Part shown: piece by piece, positions 1-7,933 of the stretch
Numbering within the stretch: the first letter of the stretch is position 1
Layout of the letters: every line of letters begins with the position of its first letter
Assembly: GCA_040386295.1 (NCBI GenBank)
Contig: JAZKFR010000048.1
Location: forward strand, 1 to 11,977
Length of the DNA stretch: 11,977 nt
Source: JAZKFR01 sp040386295
GTDB taxonomy: Bacteria; Pseudomonadota; Gammaproteobacteria; Burkholderiales; Rhodocyclaceae
Direction: 5' to 3'
Notes under the pieces: model-generated
Database searches by the model: none
Told to the model about the DNA's origin: nothing
The model's input: only the letters and a program-made list of their open reading frames with translations
Program-made: the position numbers and the translations under genes

Positions 1-2
1 AA

Positions 3-3000
3 TCGCTTAGTGTTGAGGTGAGTGCAGAAAAAAGTGCTGCTGATTTATTACGTTCTTACATTAGGAATAAAACGCCTTTCGGTGATCAGTTGGCTGAAAT
101 CGCTAAGTCAGCAGTGCAAGAGTGCCAAGATCAGTCCGCCTATGCCGCCAAAAATATTCTTTGGTTTGATTTTAAAGGGAATGGTGTTGCCGAGCGCACC
201 AACCCTGAGGCAGAGGGCAGCCAACAAGTACGTTGCGCAGCATTTGGCGATCGCGGTGGCTTCAAGCTAAGCAAACACACGCCAGCTGCTGGTGGAAAAA
301 GCAATGAATTTGTACTGAGTGTTGAACGTACAGCTGATGGCAAAACCAAACTTTCTTTAAGCAAAACAAGCTCGCAATCTGGAGATGCTCAGGCTGTTGC
401 AGTGGCATTAGATCTCGGCGGTGGAAAGAAAGCGAGCGAAGTGACCCTTGAGGACGGCGCCGCTTTGCCCGCAGATTTGTACCAATATATTGATGCTTCG
501 GTCTTAGACGAGCTGCGCCCAGAGGGTCAATTCAGATCCTACGCAGCCTTGTTTGGCACGATGCGCGCCAAAAATTATATTTCTCGAAAAATTATCGAGC
601 TGACGACCCAATCGATGCGAGACAGCTTGCGCGCTGAGCTGCAAGAAAAAAATATCAGCACCCTGCGCGGCACCGGTTATTCGCCCAACGTGGCGCACTA
701 CGGAGAGAATTTTCACAACACTGCGCGTAAAGAATTTATGGCCGCCGTGTTTCAACTGACGGAGGAGGGGGGGCTTTATCTCGATGGCTACTGCGGCTTT
801 ATTCAAAACGCGGCTGAGTATTATGGTGCTTGTATCTATGCTTATCAGGACGCGAAAACAGGGCTTGTTTATCGTGGTAACCCGCATGGTAACGATGCCT
901 TTACCGTCGATGAAAAAGCTACTCTGATTGAAATCACCAAGAGCACTGCCACTGCTGGTCTCTACGAGCGTGCCTTGAAATACCTTCCTTCAGCGGTTAA
1001 AGATCAGTTTGGGATGATCAAGGCTCAGCAGCATGCGAAGAAACGCGTCATTAAAACTGAGCTAGATAAGCTTGGCCATGCTCAAGTTGTTCGCGGCGAA
1101 GACGGGGCGATTGTGATCGAGGAAAGCGATCAGCGTTCGGTTTGGGCGGAGCGTGATTTCAAGCCCTTGACGATTGACTGGGTCGCGCAGTCTGGCGTTG
1201 AAACAGCGCTAAGCGCATCGGGAAACCGCTTTCAATCAATCGCCGCGCTGCAATCGGTCATGATTCATGACGCTGCGGGTAAACCGGTGCTGGCGCCCAA
1301 AGGCATGAAGCTCGTTGGCTACAGCACCGCTGAGAACGTCTATCAAGACCTTGCTGTTGGCAATGCCGGTCTGCTAAGCGAAAGCGGTATGTCGCTGTAT
1401 GCAGAAAATCTCGCAAAGTTTAGCCAAAGAATGGCTGCGGGAGCGGTGACTCAACTCAAGTTTGAGCGCAGGTTAGAGCAAGCTTTAGAGCACGAGTGCG
1501 CTGTTCTTGAAAAGAACGGTCGCTTTGTTGCGCAGAGCGATCAAACAGCAGATAAGCGCGTGTTAAAAGGCGATGGACAAGCCGTGACTACGACGGATTC
1601 ATTGCTTCTAAACGTCCAACTGAATAGAAAACAATTAGCAGAAATGGCGTCTCAAGCTGAGGCTATTTCGGCCTGTACCTTCTCGTTTCACTCGGTCGAG
1701 CGTTATGCTCAAGTGCCTGTCTTTATGGAACATGGCGATGAGTTCCTGCTGATGCGTCAAGGCGACGATATGGCGCGCTTGCCAACGGGTCAGTTAGATA
1801 AATTTAGAAAGCTTAACCATCAAAAAATTGAGGCAGATCGGACTGAGGCAAAACGCTTAAAAGAAGTTATTGCAAATACTGAAACCAATGCTGAGGACAA
1901 AGCAGCGGCTTTAGTAGTTCTGCAAACTTTACGTCAAGAAATTCGCGCTCAAAAAGAGTATCAGCACCCAAAAAGCGATGTTTCAAAACCTCTGGTTTAT
2001 GCCTACAAATCCATTAAGGGCGCAACCTACGGCGACATATTGGATACGCTAAAAGTCAGTGCTGATGCGGTTCATTCGCAACAAGCCTTGATTCCCGCAG
2101 GCTCGGCTAACCCACAGTTTTCCTTTACTGGGCGTTCCGCATCAGACGCGCTGCTTGCTAACCCCGTAAGAAAAAATCACGCCGATTCAACGGTCGGTGC
2201 TGAGTTCGTCACGGTATATAGCGCCAAAGAAGGAACTTACGACCGCTATATCGGCGCTGCAGCTGACCGTGAAAATATCATGCTGCAAACTGCTGAATTA
2301 TCCAAAGGTGCCGTCACCACGGGTACTTTGATGCAGGCGCATGCCGATATGCTGCAGGATGAAGGTGGGTATGAGTACGATGAGGATGGTAATCCCGTAC
2401 TGGAATTAGACGAGGCAGGGCAGGGGGTATTTGATGCAGAGGGGGTGCCACGCTACAAATTACACAAATGGTCGCCCTATCGGCCAGCTGAAATAGAGAA
2501 CTCGCAAGCGCATGTTATTTCCGAAGGGGTGCGCGCAGGCAACAAAGAGGCGTTCGAGAACGGGGCTTACACCAAAATAAGAGATGATTTTGTGGGTGGA
2601 ATCCTAGAGCGTAGCCATGCGAATGCTGAGAAGCGCTCGGACGTTTTAACAGGGGCTAAGGCAAAGCTTAAGCCTGTGCCTCAAGATATACGAGAAGAAC
2701 AAGAAACACGCGATATTTTGCACCTCGAAGAGCTGCGTGACGCTGTTGCAGAGTCAATGGCAACAAAGCCTAAAGTCAAACCCCAAGTGCCCACGCCGGA
2801 AGAGGGACTTACTCCAATAGCACCAACGTTACGTACCAACGTCCATAAATCTGAAGTTCATAAATCTGAAGTTCATAAGCCTGAGAAATTAGTTATCGCG
2901 AGTCGCCGTTCTGGCTCTTCTCTCACGGCTAAGAAAAAGCCAAAAACCCCGCTTAAGTCTCTGCTCAAAAAGATTCAATCTGGTGAAGCTAGCGCTGCAG

Positions 3001-5078
3001 CGAGACTGGAGAGAACCGCCGGTGCTAAGAAAAACAAACGCGCAAGCAAGGAAAAAACCCAAAAAACCAAGCTCACAATAAACCCCAACACGCACCTACA
3101 ACAATTTTGGCGCAAACGGCAACAACCTTTGGCACTGGGCAGTTTGCCCAAAAGTTTAGTTGGTGGCAGCGAAGCTATCTTGGAAGCTTTGCACGCCGCA
3201 CAGGCTCCTGTAGCAGCGACTGCGGCTATTTTTGGCGCATATCCCGTATTACTCATGATGATTGCAGCTGAACAAGGCTTGGCTGCAGCAACTCAGCTTG
3301 ATCGCAACAGAAAAGTGGAGGCTACTCTGCTCAGGAAGTTAAAGCGTTTTGAAAAGGTGTTGGCGAACATTGATACCTTGCAAAAACAAATTGATAACGC
3401 AGATAGTGAGGCTAAGAAATCGGCTCTATTGGAGAAGCACGCAAAATTAGTCAATACGGAGCTGCGCAACATCCAAGCCCACTTGGCTTTGCTCAAGAGC
3501 AGCTCTGGCGATAGCAAACACAGCGCGGCTCAAGCTTCAGGATATTTTTCGATCAGCTCATTAGATCTGCTTAATTCTTTTGATAGCGCCTTGCATTTTC
3601 TCGCACCGGCAACCGCCACTCTGTCACAAGCGATCCCCTTTGCTGGCTTGACGGTGATTGGTGCGCTCAGTACCGCCAAGCAAGCAAAAGAGTGGCTTAA
3701 AACACGGAGTATCAGCCCTACTGTGCAAGCGGCGTTTGATGAGAACCGAGGTGTTGACTCAAGTTTGCGTCGTGGTTTTTATACCTTTCGCGGGGATAAA
3801 GAAAGCTTAAATTTGGGCAGTATGCTTAATTGGTCGTTCATCACCACAGGATCCGCTGCGCTGGTGGCGGCAAAAATCACTGCTCTGGTCAGCGGCGCTG
3901 CTGTCCTAGGCGCTAGTGGTGCCGCCCTGGGGCTTGCTACGGGCGGTATTGCTTTGGTCGGCATCGGCGTATTCGCGGCTTTCTTCATTTTTGGCCCATG
4001 GGGCGGACGTTTTGCGCGCACCCCTGCTTCTAACGATCTCCTAGACCATTCATTCCTAAACGATAACAATCGTCGAAATAGGGCAAACATAGCTTCTTCC
4101 AACGCGGCGGCTTATGTGAAGAACGGGACTGAAAAAATGGTCGAGAGCCTAGGTCGTAGCAGCAGCATTAAAATGAAATGGGCAAGCCGTGTTGCCTCTG
4201 TCTTCCCGACCCTCGGTAATTGGTATCTTGAGCGACTACTCACCCAAAATGCCGTGCAAACGCAGGAATATCAGCTTGAAATGATGAAGCACGTATTCCA
4301 GCAGGTGCGCGATTACTCGGCGTTCAAACGCGATGAATTAGAAAAAGAGTGCACCGCTTGGGGTGAGTCAGCAGTAGCAGAGTACTGCCGCGAAAACGGC
4401 CTATCTTCTCAAGAAGAAAGCAGTTTCCGCGCAGCGGTAAAAAGAATATCGGAAGAAAAAGAGCTGAAGCTTAAGGACGCTCAGCATTATCAAAAACGCT
4501 TGGAAGTCTTGGATGACAAGCTGCACCACGGGGTTGAAGGCATTCAGATGGGCGTGCGTCCGAGAAATGAAGCGGGCGAAGACATTGGTTGGAACAAAGA
4601 AGCTTGGGATGCTTTGCGTTTCGAGTTCTTGGAAACGCTTGATTTTACTACTAGCGTGATGAGCCGAAAAGAATTAAAGCTCTGCGCTGAGGCGAACCCT
4701 GAGTTCTACGCGACTGAGTCAGTTAAATCGAGCAAATGGTGGCGTTTTGGTTCGGCGCGCCTGGTTTCCGTACGCACTCCGTCGCGCAATTCAACACTTA
4801 CTGATAAGCAAATAGCATCAGCATACACAGAGGAATTGGACTACTTTAAATCGAGTAAAGGGGGTATGGATCAGCGTATGGCTAAAGCGATTGCTTTCAC
4901 CATGGGGCAGAAATACACCAGCTCGCAGAGGGGATTGATGCACCTCGTCTTTGAAGACCTCTTAGAGCAAACTCGACTGGAAAAAATATCGGTTAAGGCG
5001 CAGAGCGTGTCAGCCAAAGCAAGCAAAGCCTTGCCTGTAGAAATGAAGATGTCGATGCCTCAAGCAGTGCCGGTTTGA
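3..5078 (+). CDS. Giant protein with C-terminal hydrophobic block, possible pore-forming effector; 5' end off the window
   Basis: I do not recognise the family. The frame is open from base 3, so the first in-window start (GTG at 18, counted as residue 1 here) has no clear ribosome binding site and the true start is probably upstream. Residues 1-900 look soluble and mixed alpha/beta, with an acidic, Asp/Gly-rich patch near 785-815. Residues 915-1020 form a Lys/Pro-rich basic linker. A hydrophobic segment follows at about 1063-1091, then a charged helical stretch at about 1095-1160 that looks like a coiled coil. A second apolar segment lies at 1194-1217 and a long Ala/Gly-rich block at 1274-1328 ends in FFIFGPWGG. 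A charged helical C-terminal domain follows. No signal peptide is visible, but the N-terminus is missing. Long apolar hairpins in a big soluble protein are known from colicins and VasX-type type VI effectors. That comparison is architectural only, since I see no sequence motif of those families. Confidence 0.85.
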   Translation, partial: SLSVEVSAEKSAADLLRSYIRNKTPFGDQLAEIAKSAVQECQDQSAYAAKNILWFDFKGNGVAERTNPEAEGSQQVRCAAFGDRGGFKLSKHTPAAGGKSNEFVLSVERTADGKTKLSLSKTSSQSGDAQAVAVALDLGGGKKASEVTLEDGAALPADLYQYIDASVLDELRPEGQFRSYAALFGTMRAKNYISRKIIELTTQSMRDSLRAELQEKNISTLRGTGYSPNVAHYGENFHNTARKEFMAAVFQLTEEGGLYLDGYCGFIQNAAEYYGACIYAYQDAKTGLVYRGNPHGNDAFTVDEKATLIEITKSTATAGLYERALKYLPSAVKDQFGMIKAQQHAKKRVIKTELDKLGHAQVVRGEDGAIVIEESDQRSVWAERDFKPLTIDWVAQSGVETALSASGNRFQSIAALQSVMIHDAAGKPVLAPKGMKLVGYSTAENVYQDLAVGNAGLLSESGMSLYAENLAKFSQRMAAGAVTQLKFERRLEQALEHECAVLEKNGRFVAQSDQTADKRVLKGDGQAVTTTDSLLLNVQLNRKQLAEMASQAEAISACTFSFHSVERYAQVPVFMEHGDEFLLMRQGDDMARLPTGQLDKFRKLNHQKIEADRTEAKRLKEVIANTETNAEDKAAALVVLQTLRQEIRAQKEYQHPKSDVSKPLVYAYKSIKGATYGDILDTLKVSADAVHSQQALIPAGSANPQFSFTGRSASDALLANPVRKNHADSTVGAEFVTVYSAKEGTYDRYIGAAADRENIMLQTAELSKGAVTTGTLMQAHADMLQDEGGYEYDEDGNPVLELDEAGQGVFDAEGVPRYKLHKWSPYRPAEIENSQAHVISEGVRAGNKEAFENGAYTKIRDDFVGGILERSHANAEKRSDVLTGAKAKLKPVPQDIREEQETRDILHLEELRDAVAESMATKPKVKPQVPTPEEGLTPIAPTLRTNVHKSEVHKSEVHKPEKLVIASRRSGSSLTAKKKPKTPLKSLLKKIQSGEASAAARLERTAGAKKNKRASKEKTQKTKLTINPNTHLQQFWRKRQQPLALGSLPKSLVGGSEAILEALHAAQAPVAATAAIFGAYPVLLMMIAAEQGLAAATQLDRNRKVEATLLRKLKRFEKVLANIDTLQKQIDNADSEAKKSALLEKHAKLVNTELRNIQAHLALLKSSSGDSKHSAAQASGYFSISSLDLLNSFDSALHFLAPATATLSQAIPFAGLTVIGALSTAKQAKEWLKTRSISPTVQAAFDENRGVDSSLRRGFYTFRGDKESLNLGSMLNWSFITTGSAALVAAKITALVSGAAVLGASGAALGLATGGIALVGIGVFAAFFIFGPWGGRFARTPASNDLLDHSFLNDNNRRNRANIASSNAAAYVKNGTEKMVESLGRSSSIKMKWASRVASVFPTLGNWYLERLLTQNAVQTQEYQLEMMKHVFQQVRDYSAFKRDELEKECTAWGESAVAEYCRENGLSSQEESSFRAAVKRISEEKELKLKDAQHYQKRLEVLDDKLHHGVEGIQMGVRPRNEAGEDIGWNKEAWDALRFEFLETLDFTTSVMSRKELKLCAEANPEFYATESVKSSKWWRFGSARLVSVRTPSRNSTLTDKQIASAYTEELDYFKSSKGGMDQRMAKAIAFTMGQKYTSSQRGLMHLVFEDLLEQTRLEKISVKAQSVSAKASKALPVEMKMSMPQAVPV
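2841..2885 (+). repeat. Three tandem 15-bp units coding VHKSE-VHKSE-VHKPE
   Basis: Three consecutive 15-base units (2841-2855, 2856-2870, 2871-2885) lie in frame in the basic linker of the giant protein, residues 942-956. Units 1 and 2 differ at one base, and unit 3 differs at a few. The period is a multiple of three, so gain or loss of units would keep the frame. It looks like a recent slippage expansion in a flexible linker. Confidence 0.85.
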
Positions 5079-5085
5079 GCTTATT

Positions 5086-5145
5086 GCACAGCTTGCGTCG
5101 GTTGGCGTGAGCCTGTGTTTCTGCTGATGCTGTGCTTTCTTTTTT
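5086..5145 (+). terminator. Possible intrinsic terminator after the giant gene
   Basis: GCACAGC at 5086-5092 is complementary to GCTGTGC at 5129-5135, and TTTCTTTTTT follows at 5136-5145. This begins 8 bases after the stop codon. The 7-bp stem and T-run suit a terminator, but the 36-base loop is long. A competing pairing exists between CACAG (5087-5091) and CTGTG (5113-5117). The assignment is tentative. Confidence 0.4.
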
Positions 5146-5486
5146 GACGATCGATTTTTCTCCATTGCCCTGAAACGAGGCGCTAGGTTATCCTTTGCCT
5201 CTTAGGTTGGTGGCTTTGATAGATTTCGCTTTGTCGTGCACAGCAATATCTGCAGCTGGCCTGTGCGTCTTTGTCTACTTGTTTCTGAGATCAAAATGGA
5301 ATTAGCAGATTGTGCCTGGCCTGCCGAGTATTTTCATGCTTCTCGGTTTTTGCCAAATCATTGCCCTTGTTCAGTGCATGACAAATTTGTTTCCGCTTAG
5401 CCCACCTCTTTATTGCCTCGCATTTCTACTCATCTTGCCTTCGCATCGCTATTTTGTTACGCCCGCAATTTTGTTTTCTTCGAGTC
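5146..5486 (+). other. T-rich intergenic region with two small hairpins; no clear promoter
   Basis: The gap between the giant gene and the HypF-like gene is about 420 bases and pyrimidine-rich on the + strand. Two inverted repeats stand out. One pairs GAGGC (5177-5181) with GCCTC (5197-5201) around an inner AGG-TTAT-CCT. The other pairs GCACAG (5238-5243) with CTGTGC (5261-5266), and reuses the stem word of the hairpin at 5086. I found no -35/-10 pair good enough to call. No tRNA or known ncRNA is recognised. A doubtful small ORF overlaps the right part. Confidence 0.4.
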
Positions 5487-5500
5487 GAGGTTTGTCGTGA
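5312..5500 (+). CDS. Doubtful small hydrophobic protein (62 aa, or 54 aa from ATG 5336)
   Basis: An open frame runs from GTG 5312, with an internal ATG at 5336, to a TGA at 5498-5500. That TGA shares one base with the ATG of the HypF-like gene (TGATG), an arrangement often seen in translationally coupled genes. The product would be strongly hydrophobic, with two possible membrane segments (around MLLGFCQIIALV and YCLAFLLIL). Against it, no good ribosome binding site precedes either start. T-rich noncoding DNA also yields hydrophobic reading frames by chance. If real, it could be a small membrane protein, for example an immunity partner for the gene upstream, but that is speculation. Confidence 0.17.
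   Translation: MPGLPSIFMLLGFCQIIALVQCMTNLFPLSPPLYCLAFLLILPSHRYFVTPAILFSSSRGLS
5487..5490 (+). promoter_or_regulatory. Ribosome binding site of the HypF-like gene
   Basis: GAGG lies 9 bases before ATG 5500 and 6 bases before an adjacent in-frame GTG at 5497. It decides the start: a longer reading from TTG 5413 would add 29 residues with no HypF counterpart. Confidence 0.6.
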
Positions 5501-7902
5501 TGATTCAACGCATACACGTTGAGGGTGCGTTGCATGGTCTGGGTTTTATCCCCTTTGTTTTTCGCCTGGCTCAAGAATTACAGCTGAGCGGTTGGGTGCG
5601 CAAAGTACCACGCGGGGTGGAGATAGAGGCCGCCGGAAGCGCAGATCAAATTGATCAATTGCTGACCCGCTTGCGGGTAGAAGCGCCGCCGCTGGTTGTC
5701 ATTAATTCCTTAACGCAGAGCAGAGTGTCGCGTAGAGCAGAAGTTTCCCTGGCAGAAGACGTGCCATCCGTTTCAGTCGGCGCTGATTCATTTTCTGCGG
5801 GTTTTGTCATGCTGCCGGCGCATCCTGTGCGCCCATCTGAACTCATCGCGCCCGATGTTGCGGTATGCCGGGATTGTTTGCTTGAAATGTTTGACCCGGC
5901 ACCGAGCAATCGCCGTTGGCGCTATCCTTTTACCCACTGCGCACATTGTGGCCCTCGTTACACGGTCAGCCGTGGCGGTTCCTACGGTCGTGCGCACACA
6001 AGCTTTAAAGCCTTCCCGTTTTGCAATAAATGCCAGCATGAGTATCGGCAAGAAAAAACACGACGCTTCCATTCGGAAATCCATTGCTGTCCCAAGTGTG
6101 GCCCCCAATTAGCGGCTTATACGAGGGAAGGCAGTTTACTGTCGGGGGATGCGATTGCCTTGGCACTTGCTTCTTTGCAACAAGGAAAAATCCTCGCGAT
6201 TAAAAATTATGGTGGTTTCTCACTGATTTGTGACGCACGTAATCCTGCCGCAGTAGCTCGACTACGCACACGCAAGCGGCGTGCTGCTGAGCCATTTTCT
6301 GTAATGCTGGCTAACGCTGCTTCAGCCGCCGCTTTTGCCCAAGTGATGATTGGTGAGCCGGGCTTATTAAACTTGCCCGAGCGTCCGCGTATTGCGCTTA
6401 AAAAGCGTAGCACCTGCGATGGCGCCTTGTTAGGCGTGGCGCCCGGCGTTTCTTTTCTAAGCGTGGTGCTCGCGCAAACCCCGTTGCACTACCTGCTTTT
6501 TCACGAGGCAGCGGGTCGTCCTTCTGGTTCGCGCTGGCTCGATGCAGCGCAAGAGTTGGTTTTGCTGACTACCGGCGCAACGCCCGGTGGCCAGCCTTTA
6601 ATTACGGATAACGCGGAGGCTTTGCGTTGTTTGTCCGGGGTCGCTGATGTTTATTTGATGCACGACCTTGAGATCAATCAACGCTGTGACGATAGTGTGG
6701 CGCATATGACGCCGAGTGGTTTGCAATTGATTCGCCGCGCTCAAGGCTACACTCTGCGGCCAATCAAACTGCCCTGTTCAGGCCCCTCGGTTTTGGCTCT
6801 GGGAGGAGGGCAGCGCAATACGATCTGTGTTACGCGAGGTGACGAAGCTTTCCTTTCGCCCCCTATTGCCAACCTTGATAACGCGACTAGTTGCACGATT
6901 TTTGAAGAGCAGGTGGAAACACTACTCAAAATGCTTGATCTCGAACCGAGCATGGTTGTGCATGATCTCGATATGACCGTGCATGCCAGTATTTTTGCCC
7001 GCCATTTCGCAGAGCAACGTGCTCTGCCTCGATTGCCTATACAACACCATCAGGCTCACGCAGCCGCTGTATTTGCCGAGCATGGTTTGCAAGAACAAGT
7101 GCTGGCCTTAGTTCTCGATAGCCCTGGGTTGGGTTCTGATACCCATACTTGGGGTGGAGAGCTGTTCCTCATGGACAGCACACACTGCCAACGGCGTGGT
7201 CATCTCTCGACCTTGATCTTGCCAGGTGCTGAAGCCGTGCGCCACGCCCCTTGGCGTATGGCGGCGGCTGCTCTGCACCAGCTAGGTCGTGGGGCAGAGA
7301 TTGCTGAGCGCTTTGCCCAGCTCTCAGAGCTGCGCCAGTTAGATCACCTTCTTAAGCAAGCTAAAGGATTTCAACAAAGCTCTAGTGTTGCCAATTTTTT
7401 TGATGCCGCTGCGGGATTGCTTGGTGTAATCAATGTGGCTGCCTTCAACGGGCAAAGCGCTTTTAAGCTAGAAGCCCTAGCCGAACGTTATGGTGATGTT
7501 TTGCCGGTAGAACGTGGGTGGCATCTGCACACTAGCAAACAGCTTGGACAGGAAAATCCGAGTACACAACTAGATCTGCTACCCCTGCTTGCGATTCTGG
7601 CCGACGAGAAGAACGCCGAACGTGGCGCAGCTATTTTTCACGCAACTCTGATCGCTGCTTTAGCTGACTGGGTATATAGCGTAGCCCCGAAAAACGGTAT
7701 CGTGATTGCTGCTGGCGATTACTGGCTCAATCCCGTCTTGGCAAGAGGTCTACGTGCACGTCTTGGCGCACACGGCTTGCGTTTGCTCGAGGCGCATCAC
7801 GTTCCGCCAAATGATGGCGGTTTAGCTTTTGGCCAAGCTTGGCTCGGACTGAAGCATGTCGCGCAAAGTGAGTCTCAGTTTCATGTTTTCGCTGAGCCTT
7901 GA
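5500..7902 (+). CDS. HypF-like carbamoyltransferase homologue with altered catalytic residues
   Basis: HypF normally uses carbamoyl phosphate and ATP to build a thiocarbamate on HypE, the source of cyanide ligands for [NiFe]-hydrogenase. This 800-aa protein (E. coli HypF is 750) has the full order: acylphosphatase (about 1-90), zinc fingers, YrdC-like (about 205-395) and Kae1-like domain (about 425-790). The four CxxC pairs are intact (C123/126, C147/150, C175/178, C197/200). So are the metal-binding HHxAH (H516, H520), D540 and NDGG (D772). Many signatures are changed. GFRPF reads GFIPF (I17) and the acylphosphatase Asn is K35. GGFHL is GGFSL (S241), the YrdC Lys is E264 and TSGN is TTGA. 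In the C-terminal domain GRLFD is ANFFD, EG(Q/E)AA is NGQSA and the SGG loop is AAG. Homology is firm from these motifs. Normal maturation activity is doubtful, so no gene symbol is given. No other hyp or hydrogenase gene lies in the window. Confidence 0.9.
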   Translation: MIQRIHVEGALHGLGFIPFVFRLAQELQLSGWVRKVPRGVEIEAAGSADQIDQLLTRLRVEAPPLVVINSLTQSRVSRRAEVSLAEDVPSVSVGADSFSAGFVMLPAHPVRPSELIAPDVAVCRDCLLEMFDPAPSNRRWRYPFTHCAHCGPRYTVSRGGSYGRAHTSFKAFPFCNKCQHEYRQEKTRRFHSEIHCCPKCGPQLAAYTREGSLLSGDAIALALASLQQGKILAIKNYGGFSLICDARNPAAVARLRTRKRRAAEPFSVMLANAASAAAFAQVMIGEPGLLNLPERPRIALKKRSTCDGALLGVAPGVSFLSVVLAQTPLHYLLFHEAAGRPSGSRWLDAAQELVLLTTGATPGGQPLITDNAEALRCLSGVADVYLMHDLEINQRCDDSVAHMTPSGLQLIRRAQGYTLRPIKLPCSGPSVLALGGGQRNTICVTRGDEAFLSPPIANLDNATSCTIFEEQVETLLKMLDLEPSMVVHDLDMTVHASIFARHFAEQRALPRLPIQHHQAHAAAVFAEHGLQEQVLALVLDSPGLGSDTHTWGGELFLMDSTHCQRRGHLSTLILPGAEAVRHAPWRMAAAALHQLGRGAEIAERFAQLSELRQLDHLLKQAKGFQQSSSVANFFDAAAGLLGVINVAAFNGQSAFKLEALAERYGDVLPVERGWHLHTSKQLGQENPSTQLDLLPLLAILADEKNAERGAAIFHATLIAALADWVYSVAPKNGIVIAAGDYWLNPVLARGLRARLGAHGLRLLEAHHVPPNDGGLAFGQAWLGLKHVAQSESQFHVFAEP

Positions 7903-7933
7903 AGCAAAATCTTACTGACTTTACCTTGTTTTA

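Noticed and set aside
504..887. 127-codon open frame on the - strand inside the giant gene.
   Set aside because: It is antisense to the large coding frame, with unusual composition and no motif; judged a shadow.
2361..2460. EF-hand calcium loop in the acidic patch of the giant protein.
   Set aside because: Asp and Gly spacing does not fit the EF-hand loop, with Gly at the wrong position; it may just be an acidic linker.
5413..5499. Longer HypF-like protein from TTG 5413.
   Set aside because: The extra 29 residues have no counterpart in HypF, TTG is a rare start, and GAGG at 5487-5490 supports the start at 5500 (or 5497).
7903..7933. Bidirectional terminator between the convergent HypF-like and ankyrin genes.
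   Set aside because: Only short T and A runs are present; no stem longer than about 4 bp could be found.
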